From Thalassolituus sp. UBA1087 (GTDB lineage Bacteria; Pseudomonadota; Gammaproteobacteria; Pseudomonadales; Oceanobacteraceae), in contig DCCG01000020.1 in NCBI GenBank assembly GCA_002314145.1, positions 5,903-69,902 on the forward strand: a DNA stretch of 64,000 nt, in the 5' to 3' direction. The position numbers were made by a program, and so were the translations under genes. Each line of letters begins with the position of its first letter. Position 1 is the first letter of the stretch. Below, in pieces: positions 51,922 to 61,289 of this stretch. The notes under the pieces were generated by a model. It ran no database searches. It saw only the letters and a program-made list of their open reading frames with translations, and was not told the DNA's origin.

Positions 51922-52643
51922 TGACCAGCTATTTCATCTCTGACCTGCACCTGGAACCGGAACGCCCGGCCATGGCGCGGGGGTTCCTTGAACTTCTCAG
52001 CGATATCCGCGGGGCAGAAGCGCTGTACATTCTGGGGGATTTCTTTGAAGTCTGGATGGGTGATGATTTTGACAACGACTTTGTCAGTCAGATCAAACAG
52101 GGGCTCAGACAGCTCAGCGATAGCGGTACCCGCATTTATCTGATGCCGGGTAACCGGGACTTTCTGCTCGGCGATACTTTCTGCCAACAGACCGGTGCCA
52201 CTATGCTGGAAGACCCGACGCTGATCGACCTCCATGGCACTCCCCTGCTGCTGATGCACGGTGACAGCCTGTGCACTCAGGACGTTGAGTATATGAAGCT
52301 GCGACAGATGTTCCGCAGCCAGGCCTGGCAACAGGAATTCCTCAGCAAATCACTGCAGGAACGTATTGCCTTTGCCCGCCATGTACGTTCAGAAAGCCAG
52401 AGTGGCCAGCAGATGAAGAGCAATGACATCATGGATGTTACGCCGGATGAGGTGGACCGTTGTATGGCGGAAGCCGGCGTCAGGGTTATGATTCATGGTC
52501 ATACTCATCGCCCGGCAGACCATCGCTGGGAGTATCAGGGTCAGGCAATGCGCCGTATCGTGCTGGGAGACTGGAGTGACACCGGTGGCTGGCTGATCCG
52601 TGCGGAGGATGCAGAACTGACGCTGGAGTCGTTTGATTTCTGA
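51921..52643 (+). CDS. lpxH: UDP-2,3-diacylglucosamine hydrolase
   Basis: Fourth step of lipid A synthesis: hydrolyses UDP-2,3-diacylglucosamine to lipid X and UMP at the membrane surface. 240 residues, calcineurin-like. Metal ligands are Asp8 and His10 (ISDLHLE), Asp40 (LGDFFEVW), MPGNRDF, LMHGDSLC and IHGHTHRP. It is coupled to ppiB. The stop touches the murB stop with no base between, forming TGATCA. Confidence 0.96.
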   Translation: MTSYFISDLHLEPERPAMARGFLELLSDIRGAEALYILGDFFEVWMGDDFDNDFVSQIKQGLRQLSDSGTRIYLMPGNRDFLLGDTFCQQTGATMLEDPTLIDLHGTPLLLMHGDSLCTQDVEYMKLRQMFRSQAWQQEFLSKSLQERIAFARHVRSESQSGQQMKSNDIMDVTPDEVDRCMAEAGVRVMIHGHTHRPADHRWEYQGQAMRRIVLGDWSDTGGWLIRAEDAELTLESFDF

Positions 52644-53675
52644 TCAGAACACCTGTGGCTCTGGTTCCAGAGCCACACCAAACTGCGCCATCACTGAACG
52701 CTGAATGGCCTGCTGTAATTGCCTCAGTGCCGCATAGTCGGCCTGGCCATCGGTCACCAATACCAGTGCCTGCCGGTCATGCACGCCCACATGCCCGAGC
52801 CAGCGCCCTTTCCAGCCCGCCTGCTCAATCAGCCAGCCGGCTGCCAGTTTCACCTTACCCGACGCCTGGGGATAAACCGGCAGTGACGGATGAAGCGCCT
52901 GTAACTGCTGTGCCACCGATGCCGTCACAATGGGGTTTTTAAAGAATGAACCAGCGTTAGGGGTAACCTCCGGGTCCGGCAGTTTATCGCTGCGGATACG
53001 GCAGACTTCAGCGATCAGTGCCTGAGGCGTCACCTGCTCTGTTGACTCTGACCAGGCTTTTAACGGCCCGTAACTGAGATCCGGCATAAACTGCCGGCGC
53101 AGACGAAAAACCACCCGGGTTACAATGAAGTCACCGGCCAGTTCACGTTTAAAGACGGAATCACGATAGGCAAAACGGCACTCACTGGCCGCCAGCGTCC
53201 GCCACTGGCGGGTACTCAGCTGTATACCGGTCAGAGACTCCAGATAATCGCCGGCTTCAGTGCCATAAGCACCGATATTCTGTACCGGTGAAGCCCCCAC
53301 ACTGCCCGGAATAAGCGCGAGATTTTCCAGGCCATGGCCGAATTCCGTACTGCGGCATACCCAGTCATGCCAGTGGCAGCCGGCATCCACGGCTACTCTC
53401 TGGTACTGCTCATCCCCGCCCAGCAGGCGGATGCCGGTCATCGCAGAACTCAGGACCAGCCCCGGGACTTCGCCATTCAACAGAATATTGCTGCCGCCTC
53501 CCAGTATGCGTACCGGCCAGCCCTCGCGGTCAGCCATCGCCAACAGAGACAGCAATTCAGACACCGAATGAAAACGGGCGTAGGCCTGTGCTCTGGCCGG
53601 TAACCTGAGAGTATTATGGCGGGTCAGATCGAAATCATATTGCAGACTGTGGGCAGCGGCGGCGGATGGTTTCAC
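52644..53675 (-). CDS. murB: UDP-N-acetylenolpyruvoylglucosamine reductase
   Basis: FAD/NADPH enzyme completing UDP-MurNAc synthesis for peptidoglycan. 343 residues, type I (long) MurB. FAD-binding LGGGSNILL, PGSVGASPVQNIGAYG, the proton-donating Ser in NAGSFFKNP and the late Glu in ALEPEPQVF. The start overlaps the phosphatase gene end by four bases (ATGA). It ends the murB-to-comEC reverse block and meets lpxH tail to tail. Confidence 0.96.
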   Translation of the reverse strand: MKPSAAAAHSLQYDFDLTRHNTLRLPARAQAYARFHSVSELLSLLAMADREGWPVRILGGGSNILLNGEVPGLVLSSAMTGIRLLGGDEQYQRVAVDAGCHWHDWVCRSTEFGHGLENLALIPGSVGASPVQNIGAYGTEAGDYLESLTGIQLSTRQWRTLAASECRFAYRDSVFKRELAGDFIVTRVVFRLRRQFMPDLSYGPLKAWSESTEQVTPQALIAEVCRIRSDKLPDPEVTPNAGSFFKNPIVTASVAQQLQALHPSLPVYPQASGKVKLAAGWLIEQAGWKGRWLGHVGVHDRQALVLVTDGQADYAALRQLQQAIQRSVMAQFGVALEPEPQVF

Positions 53676-54157
53676 TGCGCACGTTCCAGACGGGCCTGAA
53701 TATCGGCTAACAAACCTTCACAGGCATCTTCCACCAGATCCAGTACATGCTCAAAACCATCGCTTCCGCCATAATATGGGTCCGGCACTTCGGACTCCTG
53801 AAAGCGGCGACCATAGGTCTGTAAAAACAGCTGAGGCCGGGTTGGCGCATCAGAGGGACAAAGCGCCTGCAGGTTAATCAGATTGGCATGATCCATCGCC
53901 AGTACGTAATCGAAAGTGTAAAAATCCTCCGCCACGGCCTGCCGTGCCCGCAGTTCTGACAGATCATAGCCACGCCGGGCAGCGGCGGCCGAGGCCCTGG
54001 CGTCCGGGGCTTCGCCGCAGTGATACGCCGCTGTTCCGGCAGAATCAACATCGACCTGCCCCTGCAGGCCATGCTCTTCCGTTTTTTTAACAAATACCCC
54101 ATGGGCGGTCGGCGACCGGCAGATATTTCCCAGGCAAACGAACAGCACACGGATCAT
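53672..54157 (-). CDS. Low-molecular-weight protein-tyrosine phosphatase
   Basis: A 161-residue LMW-PTP. P-loop CLGNICRS with nucleophile Cys8 and Arg14, and the general-acid Asp in VPDPYYGG near residue 123. Related enzymes control capsule kinases (Wzb/Etp), but no tyrosine kinase or capsule genes are here. It sits 3 bases after ycaR and overlaps murB. In the relatives I recall, kdsB lies between ycaR and this gene; here it is absent. Confidence 0.93.
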   Translation of the reverse strand: MIRVLFVCLGNICRSPTAHGVFVKKTEEHGLQGQVDVDSAGTAAYHCGEAPDARASAAAARRGYDLSELRARQAVAEDFYTFDYVLAMDHANLINLQALCPSDAPTRPQLFLQTYGRRFQESEVPDPYYGGSDGFEHVLDLVEDACEGLLADIQARLERAQ

Positions 54158-54160
54158 GAT

Positions 54161-54382
54161 TCAGTCCCGGCTGGCGGCAGGCTTAGCGGACTGCTCAGCT
54201 TTGGCCAGTTTTTCTTCTTCGCTCATCCGTCGTGCTTCGCTTTCCAGCATCACAGGCACACCGTCCTGCAGAGGATAAGCCAGTCCGTCAAAGGTACATA
54301 ACAGTTCGCCGGCTTCGTTATCCAGCTTCAGTTTGCCTTTGCATAATGGGCACACCAGCATACTGAGAAGTTGTTTATCCAT
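54161..54382 (-). CDS. ycaR: Trm112-family small protein (YcaR)
   Basis: A 73-residue protein of the Trm112/YcaR family, thought to be a small zinc-ribbon-like partner; the bacterial role is not established. Cys11 and Cys14 (VCPLCKG) are present and GELLCTFDGLAYPLQDGVPVML is the family core. The ATG at 54382 overlaps the end of lpxK by eight bases (ATGGATAA), so it is co-translated with lpxK. The tail is charged and variable. Confidence 0.93.
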   Translation of the reverse strand: MDKQLLSMLVCPLCKGKLKLDNEAGELLCTFDGLAYPLQDGVPVMLESEARRMSEEEKLAKAEQSAKPAASRD

Positions 54383-55397
54383 GTTTATTACCCGCTTTAC
54401 GTGATGAACCAGCCAGCCGCACCAGCAGTGCATCCAGCTGTTCCTGAATATAAGGTTCCGGCACCGCATCCACCTGCAGATACCACCAGTGAGGTTGTGC
54501 GAATGTCCGGCATTTTACCCAATCTTTTTCGGTCATGACGACCGCTTGCGACGAACTCTGCGCAAAATCAAAATCGGCGGCCGTGAAGGCGTGGTGATCG
54601 GCAAAACGGACCAGGTCCGGTTCCGCACCGATCGCCGTCAGTGAGCGGTAGAAGCGCTGCGGATTTCCGATGCCGGAAACCGCCCAGACACGCTGCCCGC
54701 TGAAGCTGTCGAGGGGCCGCTGTTCGCCGGTCAGGGCATTCACCAGCGCCGTCGGCTGTACCCGGAAATCCTGACCATTCACCAACACCTGGTCGACCTG
54801 TTTCAGACGTGAGGCCGGTTCCCGTAAGGGACCAACCGGCAGCAACCAGCCATTCCCCAGCCCGCGTTCTCCGTCCATCACCACCAGTTCGGCTGACCGG
54901 GCCAGAGCATAATGCTGCAGACCATCATCGCTGAGGATAATATCGCAGTCCGCAGGCACCTGAGCCGCCGCCCGGGCACGGCGCGGATCAACCACCACAG
55001 CCGCACCGGTGCGGCTGTGAATCAGTTTGGGCTCGTCACCACACGCTGAGGGTTCAGTCTCCGCACTCACGGTTAACGGCCAGTGTTCGCTGTGGCCGCC
55101 GTAGCCACGACTGATGACCGCCGCCTTCAGACCCAGTGCCCGGGCGCGGGCCAGCAGTAACAGAATCAAAGGGGTTTTGCCGGTGCCTCCGACCGTGAGA
55201 TTGCCGACGATCAGAACAGGGACGGCCGCAGGCGCTGGCGGCCGCAAACGGAACCGCTGGCGGCGAACAAAGACGACCACCGCCACAACCAGCCACAGCG
55301 GCAGCAGCCAGAAATTGGCAAACGCTGAGCGATACCAGTTGCGCTCAATCGCAGCAGCCAGCCGGCTGCCGTTTGTGTTGTCGTCAGATTGGCTCAC
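54375..55397 (-). CDS. lpxK: Tetraacyldisaccharide 4'-kinase
   Basis: Phosphorylates the lipid A precursor at the 4' position at the inner membrane. 340 residues. N-terminal membrane helix (FWLLPLWLVVAVVVFV), P-loop NLTVGGTGKTP near residue 65, SRGYGG, the catalytic DEPKLI region and ILSDDGLQHYAL. GTG at 55397 is chosen as the start, ten bases after the msbA stop; an in-frame ATG at 55460 would overlap msbA by 53 bases and adds nothing conserved. The next gene overlaps its end. Confidence 0.94.
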   Translation of the reverse strand: MSQSDDNTNGSRLAAAIERNWYRSAFANFWLLPLWLVVAVVVFVRRQRFRLRPPAPAAVPVLIVGNLTVGGTGKTPLILLLLARARALGLKAAVISRGYGGHSEHWPLTVSAETEPSACGDEPKLIHSRTGAAVVVDPRRARAAAQVPADCDIILSDDGLQHYALARSAELVVMDGERGLGNGWLLPVGPLREPASRLKQVDQVLVNGQDFRVQPTALVNALTGEQRPLDSFSGQRVWAVSGIGNPQRFYRSLTAIGAEPDLVRFADHHAFTAADFDFAQSSSQAVVMTEKDWVKCRTFAQPHWWYLQVDAVPEPYIQEQLDALLVRLAGSSRKAGNKHG

Positions 55398-55407
55398 CCT
55401 GTACCCG

Positions 55408-57147
55408 CTACCCGCTGAACTGAATCTGATGCAACTGGGCGTAAATACCCTGCTGAGCAATCAGATCAGTGTGTGTACCATCTTCCTGGATCTGCCCCTG
55501 ATCGATCACCACGATCCGGTCAGCGTTTTCAATCGTACTCAGGCGGTGGGCAATGACAAAAGTCGTACGGCCCCGCATCACTTCTTCCATGGCAGCCTGA
55601 ATATGACGCTCAGATTCTGTATCCAGCGCTGAGGTCGCCTCATCCAGTATCAGTACCGGTGCGTTTTTAAGGATGGCTCTGGCGATGGCAATACGCTGGC
55701 GCTGGCCGCCGGATAACAACACGCCATCCTCCCCGACCGTAGTGTCGTAGCCCTGTGGGAGACGCCGGATAAACTCATCGGCGTGCGCAGCCCGGGCCGC
55801 GGTAATGATTTCTTCGTCGGTTTTATCCGCCAGTGCACCGTAGGCGATATTCTCTTTGATGGTGCCGTTAAACAGCGTGACCTGCTGACTGACAATGGCA
55901 ATCTGATCACGCAGGCTGTCCAGCGTGACTTCACGGATATCTTCACCATCAAGACGGATGCAACCTGACGTTACCTCGTAAAAACGCGGAATCAGATTCA
56001 CCAGGGTGGTTTTACCACTGCCGGATTTACCGACAAACGCCACCGAAGTGCCGGCTTTAACATCCAGCCGGATGCCTTTCAGGGCATCTGTTTCAGCGCC
56101 GTGATAGCGGAATTTCACATCGTCGAACTGAACATCGCCCTTCACCCGCTGCAGCGTTCTGGTGCCGGTGTCCGGCTCGGCTTCGGCATCCAGCACCGAA
56201 AAAATCGACGCCGCTGCCGCGACGCCTTTCTGGATCACCGCGTTAATATCCGTGAGCGAGCGCAATGGTTTGGCAATCAGCGAAGCCGCGGTCATAAATT
56301 GCCAGAACTCATCGCGGTCCATATGGCCACCCGACAGACGCTGAAACATCAGATACAACATCGCGCCTAACCCCAGCGCAACAATCTGCTGAGTTAACGG
56401 AATATTGATCGCCTGGGTCAGGCCGAATTTCAGCGATTGCTTACGGTTATATTCACTGGCTTTATTGAAGCGCTTCTGTTCGTATTCGCGTCCGCCGAAG
56501 GTGCGGACTTCACGGTAACCACTGATGCTTTCATTGGTCACCTGGGTCACATTACCCATGGCTTTCTGAATACGCTGGCTATAGCGGCGGAAAAAACGGC
56601 TGGCGAACCCTACTACCAGAATAATCACAGGCACCAGTGCCAGAAAGATCAGCGTCAGCGTCCAGTCCAGCCATATCAGGTAAAGCAACAGCCCAATCAC
56701 TGTCACGCCTTCCTGAATGGTGGTGGTTAAGGCCCGTGTTGATGCCCCGGTGACCTGGTCGACGTCAAAAATAACCCGCGAAATAAGTCGCCCGGTGGAT
56801 TCGCCATCGTAGTAATAACTGGGCAGCCGGGTCATTTTATTGAACAGTTCGGTACGCAGTGAGTGCACCACATTGCGCCCCACCACCGCGATGAAAAACT
56901 TACCTAAAAAAGTACCGATCCCCCGGTACAGAAAGATACCCAGCAGGGTTAACACCAGCAGCAGGATATTGTCATGGGTCGGCGCATCCAGGGTTTCGGA
57001 TACCCAGCCCATCATGTGCGCCATCATTGGCGATGCCGAGGCGAAAATAATGTAGCCAAGAATCGCCACAGAAAAAGCCGCTTTATGCGGCCAGACATAA
57101 GACAGCAGGCGCTTGTAAGTGCGCCCGACTGATGTTTCTTCACTCAT
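55408..57147 (-). CDS. msbA: Lipid A flippase MsbA
   Basis: ABC exporter half-transporter that flips lipid A core to the outer leaflet. 579 residues: six membrane segments, then an ATPase domain with GKSGSGKTT (Walker A), the signature LSGGQRQRIAIARA, Walker B VLILDEATSALD and the switch His in AHRLST. Pairing with lpxK directly downstream identifies it as MsbA rather than a drug pump. It begins three bases after the exbD stop. Confidence 0.96.
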   Translation of the reverse strand: MSEETSVGRTYKRLLSYVWPHKAAFSVAILGYIIFASASPMMAHMMGWVSETLDAPTHDNILLLVLTLLGIFLYRGIGTFLGKFFIAVVGRNVVHSLRTELFNKMTRLPSYYYDGESTGRLISRVIFDVDQVTGASTRALTTTIQEGVTVIGLLLYLIWLDWTLTLIFLALVPVIILVVGFASRFFRRYSQRIQKAMGNVTQVTNESISGYREVRTFGGREYEQKRFNKASEYNRKQSLKFGLTQAINIPLTQQIVALGLGAMLYLMFQRLSGGHMDRDEFWQFMTAASLIAKPLRSLTDINAVIQKGVAAAASIFSVLDAEAEPDTGTRTLQRVKGDVQFDDVKFRYHGAETDALKGIRLDVKAGTSVAFVGKSGSGKTTLVNLIPRFYEVTSGCIRLDGEDIREVTLDSLRDQIAIVSQQVTLFNGTIKENIAYGALADKTDEEIITAARAAHADEFIRRLPQGYDTTVGEDGVLLSGGQRQRIAIARAILKNAPVLILDEATSALDTESERHIQAAMEEVMRGRTTFVIAHRLSTIENADRIVVIDQGQIQEDGTHTDLIAQQGIYAQLHQIQFSG

Positions 57148-57150
57148 GAA

Positions 57151-57573
57151 TTATTCACTTTTTCCCGGCTGACGGGTGGTAATACTGAGATTAATCAGAC
57201 CAAGCTGACCAGCCGCATCCATTGCCCGGACGACGGCTTCATGAGGCGTTTTGGCATCCGCCGTAATCACCACAGGCGGCGTTTGTTCACCACTGAGTGA
57301 TTTTTGAATAGCGCGCTTCAGCGTGGGCAGCTGATGATTAACCAGCACCTGATCATTGACACTGTACTCGCCCTTAGCGGAAATCAGTATTTCAATGGCT
57401 TCGGCTGGTGTGGCTGAGGCTTCAGCGCTGGCTTCCGGCAAATCAATGCTGAGATGATTTTCTTTGGTAAAGGTGGTCGATACCATAAAGAAAATCAGCA
57501 GCAGAAACACAATATCAATCAGCGGCGTCAGATTGACGTCAATTGCATCTTTGGTCTGGCGTTTAAAATTCAC
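57151..57573 (-). CDS. exbD: ExbD/TolR-family biopolymer transport protein
   Basis: Part of a proton-motive-force-driven motor with ExbB that energises TonB-type or related systems. 140 residues. N-terminal membrane helix (PLIDIVFLLLIFFMVSTTF) with the essential membrane Asp at residue 20, and a periplasmic domain. The GTG start follows the exbB stop with no gap (TAAGTG). No tonB gene is adjacent, so which receptor it powers is unknown; location ahead of msbA may hint at envelope work. Confidence 0.93.
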   Translation of the reverse strand: MNFKRQTKDAIDVNLTPLIDIVFLLLIFFMVSTTFTKENHLSIDLPEASAEASATPAEAIEILISAKGEYSVNDQVLVNHQLPTLKRAIQKSLSGEQTPPVVITADAKTPHEAVVRAMDAAGQLGLINLSITTRQPGKSE

Positions 57574-58206
57574 TTAACCAGCCTCTGAAGAATCCGCAAC
57601 TTCACGGTCACCGTGCAGAACGTCGACCAGCTTAATGGCTTCCTGTTCCATAAATACCACGATGTTATCAACCCGGCGCTGCAGGGCCCGGTGACAGACC
57701 AGCGCGGGAATGCCGACGATCAGACCGGCGGCGGTGGTGACCAGCGCCTCAGAAATGCCGCCGGCCAACAGATTCGCCTGCCCGGTTCCCTGAGACATAA
57801 TTTCTGAAAACACCTGAATCATCCCGAACACCGTGCCCAGAAGCCCCATCAGAGGTGCCACGGCAGCAATGGTTCCGAGGGCATTAAGATAACGCTCCAT
57901 GCCGTGAATTTCATGGGCGGCGGTTTCTTCGATGCTTTCTTTCATAATGTCACGTCCATGACGTGAATTAATCAGTCCGGCAGCCAATACCCGGCCAAGC
58001 GGACTGGATGAACGCAGTTCCTTAATACGCGCCGAATCCAGCTGGTTGTTTTTCATCCAGCCCCAGACACGGGCCAGAAGATCTCTGGGAGCGATCTGTC
58101 CCGCTCTCAGGGTCCAGAAACGTTCAGCCGCGATTCCCAACGCCAGTACTGAACAAATGATGATAGGCACCATCATCCAACCGCCACTCTGGATGATTTC
58201 CAGCAT
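57574..58206 (-). CDS. exbB: ExbB/TolQ/MotA-family proton channel protein
   Basis: A 210-residue membrane protein of the MotA/TolQ/ExbB family with three membrane helices. The conserved proton-channel stretch is LGTIAAVAPLMGLLGTVFGMIQVF near residues 110-135, followed by GGISEALVTTAAGLIVGIPALV. It forms a pentamer around ExbD in relatives. First of the exbB-exbD-msbA-lpxK-ycaR-phosphatase-murB run; it lies 130 bases behind comEC, where its own promoter may be, although none is clear. Confidence 0.94.
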   Translation of the reverse strand: MLEIIQSGGWMMVPIIICSVLALGIAAERFWTLRAGQIAPRDLLARVWGWMKNNQLDSARIKELRSSSPLGRVLAAGLINSRHGRDIMKESIEETAAHEIHGMERYLNALGTIAAVAPLMGLLGTVFGMIQVFSEIMSQGTGQANLLAGGISEALVTTAAGLIVGIPALVCHRALQRRVDNIVVFMEQEAIKLVDVLHGDREVADSSEAG

Positions 58207-58336
58207 CGTACTTTACTCCTGCGATGTCATAAATTTTCGCCGTACTCTAGCACAAGCCTGTATGGCAGCATAAGACCTGAAAGTCTGTTCTGTGATAAGC
58301 CCGGCGCTGTCGTTTCCTCCGCCGCCGGACTCAGGC

Positions 58337-60685
58337 TCACCGCTGGCGCCAGGGCGGTTGCCAGCCATGACGCTGACAGACGGGAAGCCCTGGCCGCTTC
58401 ATACGCACCAGCCCGCAGCCGGCGGTGTTTAAAATACGTACATCCTGTGCCTGCAGGCGGGCCATAACGGCAGCATGAGGATGACCAAAACGGTTATTAA
58501 AGCCGGCACTGATCCAGGCCTGAGCCGGCTTTACCGCGTTAAGAAAGATCGGCGATGTGCTGGTTTTACTGCCATGGTGACCAACCAGCAGGATGTCTGA
58601 CTGCAATTCAGCGCCATAACGGCTGACCAGCAGTGCTTCTCCGTCCTTTTCCAGATCACCGCTGAGCATAAACCTCAGCCCGTGCCAGTCCACCTGAATC
58701 ACACAGGACTGATTATTGTCCACTGCCCGTATCTGGCTGCGCTCTGAGAGCGGGATTGCCAGCATCCGCCAGCGCAGCGTTGGCGTCAGATTCTGCCAGC
58801 GGGACAGACGGCCATCCGCTGCCTGCGGATCGTCACAGGACGTTTGCGGGTAGGTCTCATCCTCCTGCGGTTGTCCGGCAACGATGCTGCCAACCGGCAT
58901 ACCATAAGCCCGGGCCAGACGCAGAAAGCCACTGAGCCCACCGGCATGGTCATTATCGTTATGGCTGATCATAATCTGATCAACCTGTTGCGCACCACTC
59001 TGACGAAGCAAGGGGAAGACAATGGCGCTGCCGGCATCAAAACGCTCCGAAAAGCGTGCGCCCATATCATAGATAAGGGCTCTGGTGCCGTCGCGGAAGA
59101 TCACTGCAAGCCCCTGCCCGACATCGGCCATCATCACGCTGCGCTGCTCCGCTGGCGGCATTAAAAACAGCGCCCAGAGCATACAGGCCTGCCCCGCCCA
59201 CATCAGCCACCGGGGCACCCCCAGCCAGAAGACGATGAGCAACAGATACCAGAGAACAATCACCGGCAGTGACAAATGAGCAAACTGTGGCAACGCCAGC
59301 TGTTGTGCAAACTCAAGCCATGCCCAGAACAGGTCACCGGCAGCAGCCAGCAGATCACTGATCAGCGGAGCGCTGGTCAACACCGCCAACAGTGTCAGCG
59401 GCATCAACACCAGAGTGAGCCAGGGAATCGCCACGATATTGGCCAGCAGATGCTGAGCACCGACGCTCTGTCCCCACCACAACATAACCGGCAGTAACGC
59501 CATAAATACCTGCCACTGGGGCAATATCAAGCCTTCCAGACGATGACTTTTACGGCCACGGAATCCTGCCAGCAAGGCGATGACCGCAACGAATGAAAAC
59601 CCGAAGCCCGGGCGCGTCCAGATCAGCGGGTTAAATAACAGTACCAGCAGCATGACCGCCAGCACGATTTCCAGCCAGTCCGGACGGCGCCGGTGCATGG
59701 CCAGCACTGCTGCCAGTAATATCATCAGCCAGGCGCGCTGCAGCGCAATGCCTGCACCGGCCAGCCAGACGTAACCACCGGTCACCGCCACAACCGGTAG
59801 CAGCCGCAGCCAGCCCGGGGACGGCAAGCGCCGGGCGGGCACCAGGCTGACCAGGCGCATCACAACAGCGCCTATCAACCAGCCCGCCAGCGCGATCAGA
59901 CCAACATGCAGGCCGCTGACAACCAACAGATGCAGGGTTCCGGTGTACGCCGCTGTGCGCCACTGGCGGGCTGAGAAAGCCTGCTGATCAGCCAGCAACA
60001 GACCCGCCACCCAGGGAGTGGCGGCCTCCGTGACCCGTTTCAGTAACGTCTGGCGTAATTGTTGACGGGGCTCTGTGTGGGGCTGCTGTTCCTGCTGCAG
60101 ATCCAGAGACCGGATATAACCGCCGGCATCGATACCCTTGGTCAGCAGGTAGGCTTCATAATCAAACGCCAGACCATTGGCAAAATTGCGCGGTGCCCGC
60201 AGCACCGCACGGATAACGACTTCATTACCGGCACGCGGAACGACATCGTCTCTGCGCGGATACCAGTTAAGTTGCAGCTGACGCAGCGCCGGCAGCTCAG
60301 CAGTCTGATTAACCTGATTAAGCATACGCGCAGACAACACAGTGACACGCAGCCGCTGCCCACGCTCGCGCTGAGTAACCTGATCAATCAGTACCCGCGC
60401 TTCGATGTAGCTGCGATCAAGGCTCTGAGGCAAACGGTGCTGCAACTGACTCTGTCGCCAAAGCGCGGAAAACAGAAGAGTCACAAACAGGATCAGGCTA
60501 TACTGCAACAGCCGATATGCAAGAGAGCGCTTCCGGCCTGTCAGATGACGGCCCGTAAAGCGCCACAACGCACAGATAAGCAGCACCACACTGACGGTGA
60601 CGGCAGCGGTGGTGAGGATGTAAAACGGTGTTATAAAGCAGCCGGCGATCACACCAGTGATGCCGCTGAGCATGAGTTTGTGCAT
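58337..60685 (-). CDS. comEC: DNA internalization channel ComEC/Rec2
   Basis: Inner-membrane channel that takes single-stranded DNA into the cytoplasm in natural transformation. 782 residues: an N-terminal hydrophobic pair and OB-fold region (DUF4131), a central competence domain with many membrane segments (GLHVGLIALAGW), and a C-terminal metallo-beta-lactamase-like domain with HNDNDHAGG and VGHHGSKTS, probably a nuclease. GGGAGTGGCA sets the ATG at 60685. Full length and intact, so transformation is possible in principle. With fimL, it links to type IV pilus biology. Confidence 0.94.
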   Translation of the reverse strand: MHKLMLSGITGVIAGCFITPFYILTTAAVTVSVVLLICALWRFTGRHLTGRKRSLAYRLLQYSLILFVTLLFSALWRQSQLQHRLPQSLDRSYIEARVLIDQVTQRERGQRLRVTVLSARMLNQVNQTAELPALRQLQLNWYPRRDDVVPRAGNEVVIRAVLRAPRNFANGLAFDYEAYLLTKGIDAGGYIRSLDLQQEQQPHTEPRQQLRQTLLKRVTEAATPWVAGLLLADQQAFSARQWRTAAYTGTLHLLVVSGLHVGLIALAGWLIGAVVMRLVSLVPARRLPSPGWLRLLPVVAVTGGYVWLAGAGIALQRAWLMILLAAVLAMHRRRPDWLEIVLAVMLLVLLFNPLIWTRPGFGFSFVAVIALLAGFRGRKSHRLEGLILPQWQVFMALLPVMLWWGQSVGAQHLLANIVAIPWLTLVLMPLTLLAVLTSAPLISDLLAAAGDLFWAWLEFAQQLALPQFAHLSLPVIVLWYLLLIVFWLGVPRWLMWAGQACMLWALFLMPPAEQRSVMMADVGQGLAVIFRDGTRALIYDMGARFSERFDAGSAIVFPLLRQSGAQQVDQIMISHNDNDHAGGLSGFLRLARAYGMPVGSIVAGQPQEDETYPQTSCDDPQAADGRLSRWQNLTPTLRWRMLAIPLSERSQIRAVDNNQSCVIQVDWHGLRFMLSGDLEKDGEALLVSRYGAELQSDILLVGHHGSKTSTSPIFLNAVKPAQAWISAGFNNRFGHPHAAVMARLQAQDVRILNTAGCGLVRMKRPGLPVCQRHGWQPPWRQR

Positions 60686-60742
60686 TGCCACTCCCTGGCA
60701 TTATCGGCATAATCGCCCCGCAACAACCAGCTGGCGCCTTCC

Positions 60743-61285
60743 ATGCCGAAGAAGTTCTTACAGAAATATTTCCCCTCGCCGGAACAGGTGCAAAGCAATC
60801 CGTCCCTGCGGATATTGGCTCCTTTATTTGCCAAGCCGAACCTGTTTCACGTCAACCGGCATTCGGTGGCCCGGGCATTTCTGGTGGGTCTTTTCTGTGC
60901 CCTGCTGCCACTCCCCTTCCAGATGGGCATTGCGGCGCTGATTGCTTTTTATGCTAACGCCAATGTGCCCATGTCGATAGGCCTGGTGTGGATCACCAAT
61001 CCTTTCACCATGGCGCCGATCTTTTACGCCACTTACCGTTTTGGCACCTGGTTACTGAGTACACCACCCAACCCTTTTTCGATTGAATTGTCAGTCCAGT
61101 GGGTACTGAGTGAGCTGGGTAATATCTGGCAGCCCCTGTTTGCCGGCTCTCTGGTGGCTGGCGTTATCTGCGGCGTGGCAGGTTACATCAGCATCCAGAT
61201 TATCTGGCGCCGTCATGTGATCAACAACTGGCGCCGCCGTCGACTCAGCCGCCTGAAGCGCAAAGCCGAAGAAGAGGAATACTGA
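60743..61285 (+). CDS. DUF2062 family membrane protein
   Basis: A 180-residue protein with three predicted membrane segments and a positively charged C-terminus (NWRRRRLSRLKRKAE). The core motif VARAFLVGLFCALLPLPFQMGIA with WITNPFTMAPIF is characteristic of DUF2062; related membrane regions are sometimes fused to glycosyltransferases. Function unknown. It is convergent with lolD, 4 bases between stops, and divergent from comEC. No ribosome site is obvious before the ATG. Confidence 0.88.
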   Translation: MPKKFLQKYFPSPEQVQSNPSLRILAPLFAKPNLFHVNRHSVARAFLVGLFCALLPLPFQMGIAALIAFYANANVPMSIGLVWITNPFTMAPIFYATYRFGTWLLSTPPNPFSIELSVQWVLSELGNIWQPLFAGSLVAGVICGVAGYISIQIIWRRHVINNWRRRRLSRLKRKAEEEEY

Positions 61286-61289
61286 GCCC

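Noticed and set aside
58337..60685. Frameshift or pseudogene in comEC
   Set aside because: The frame is uninterrupted over 782 residues and all three domains are present.
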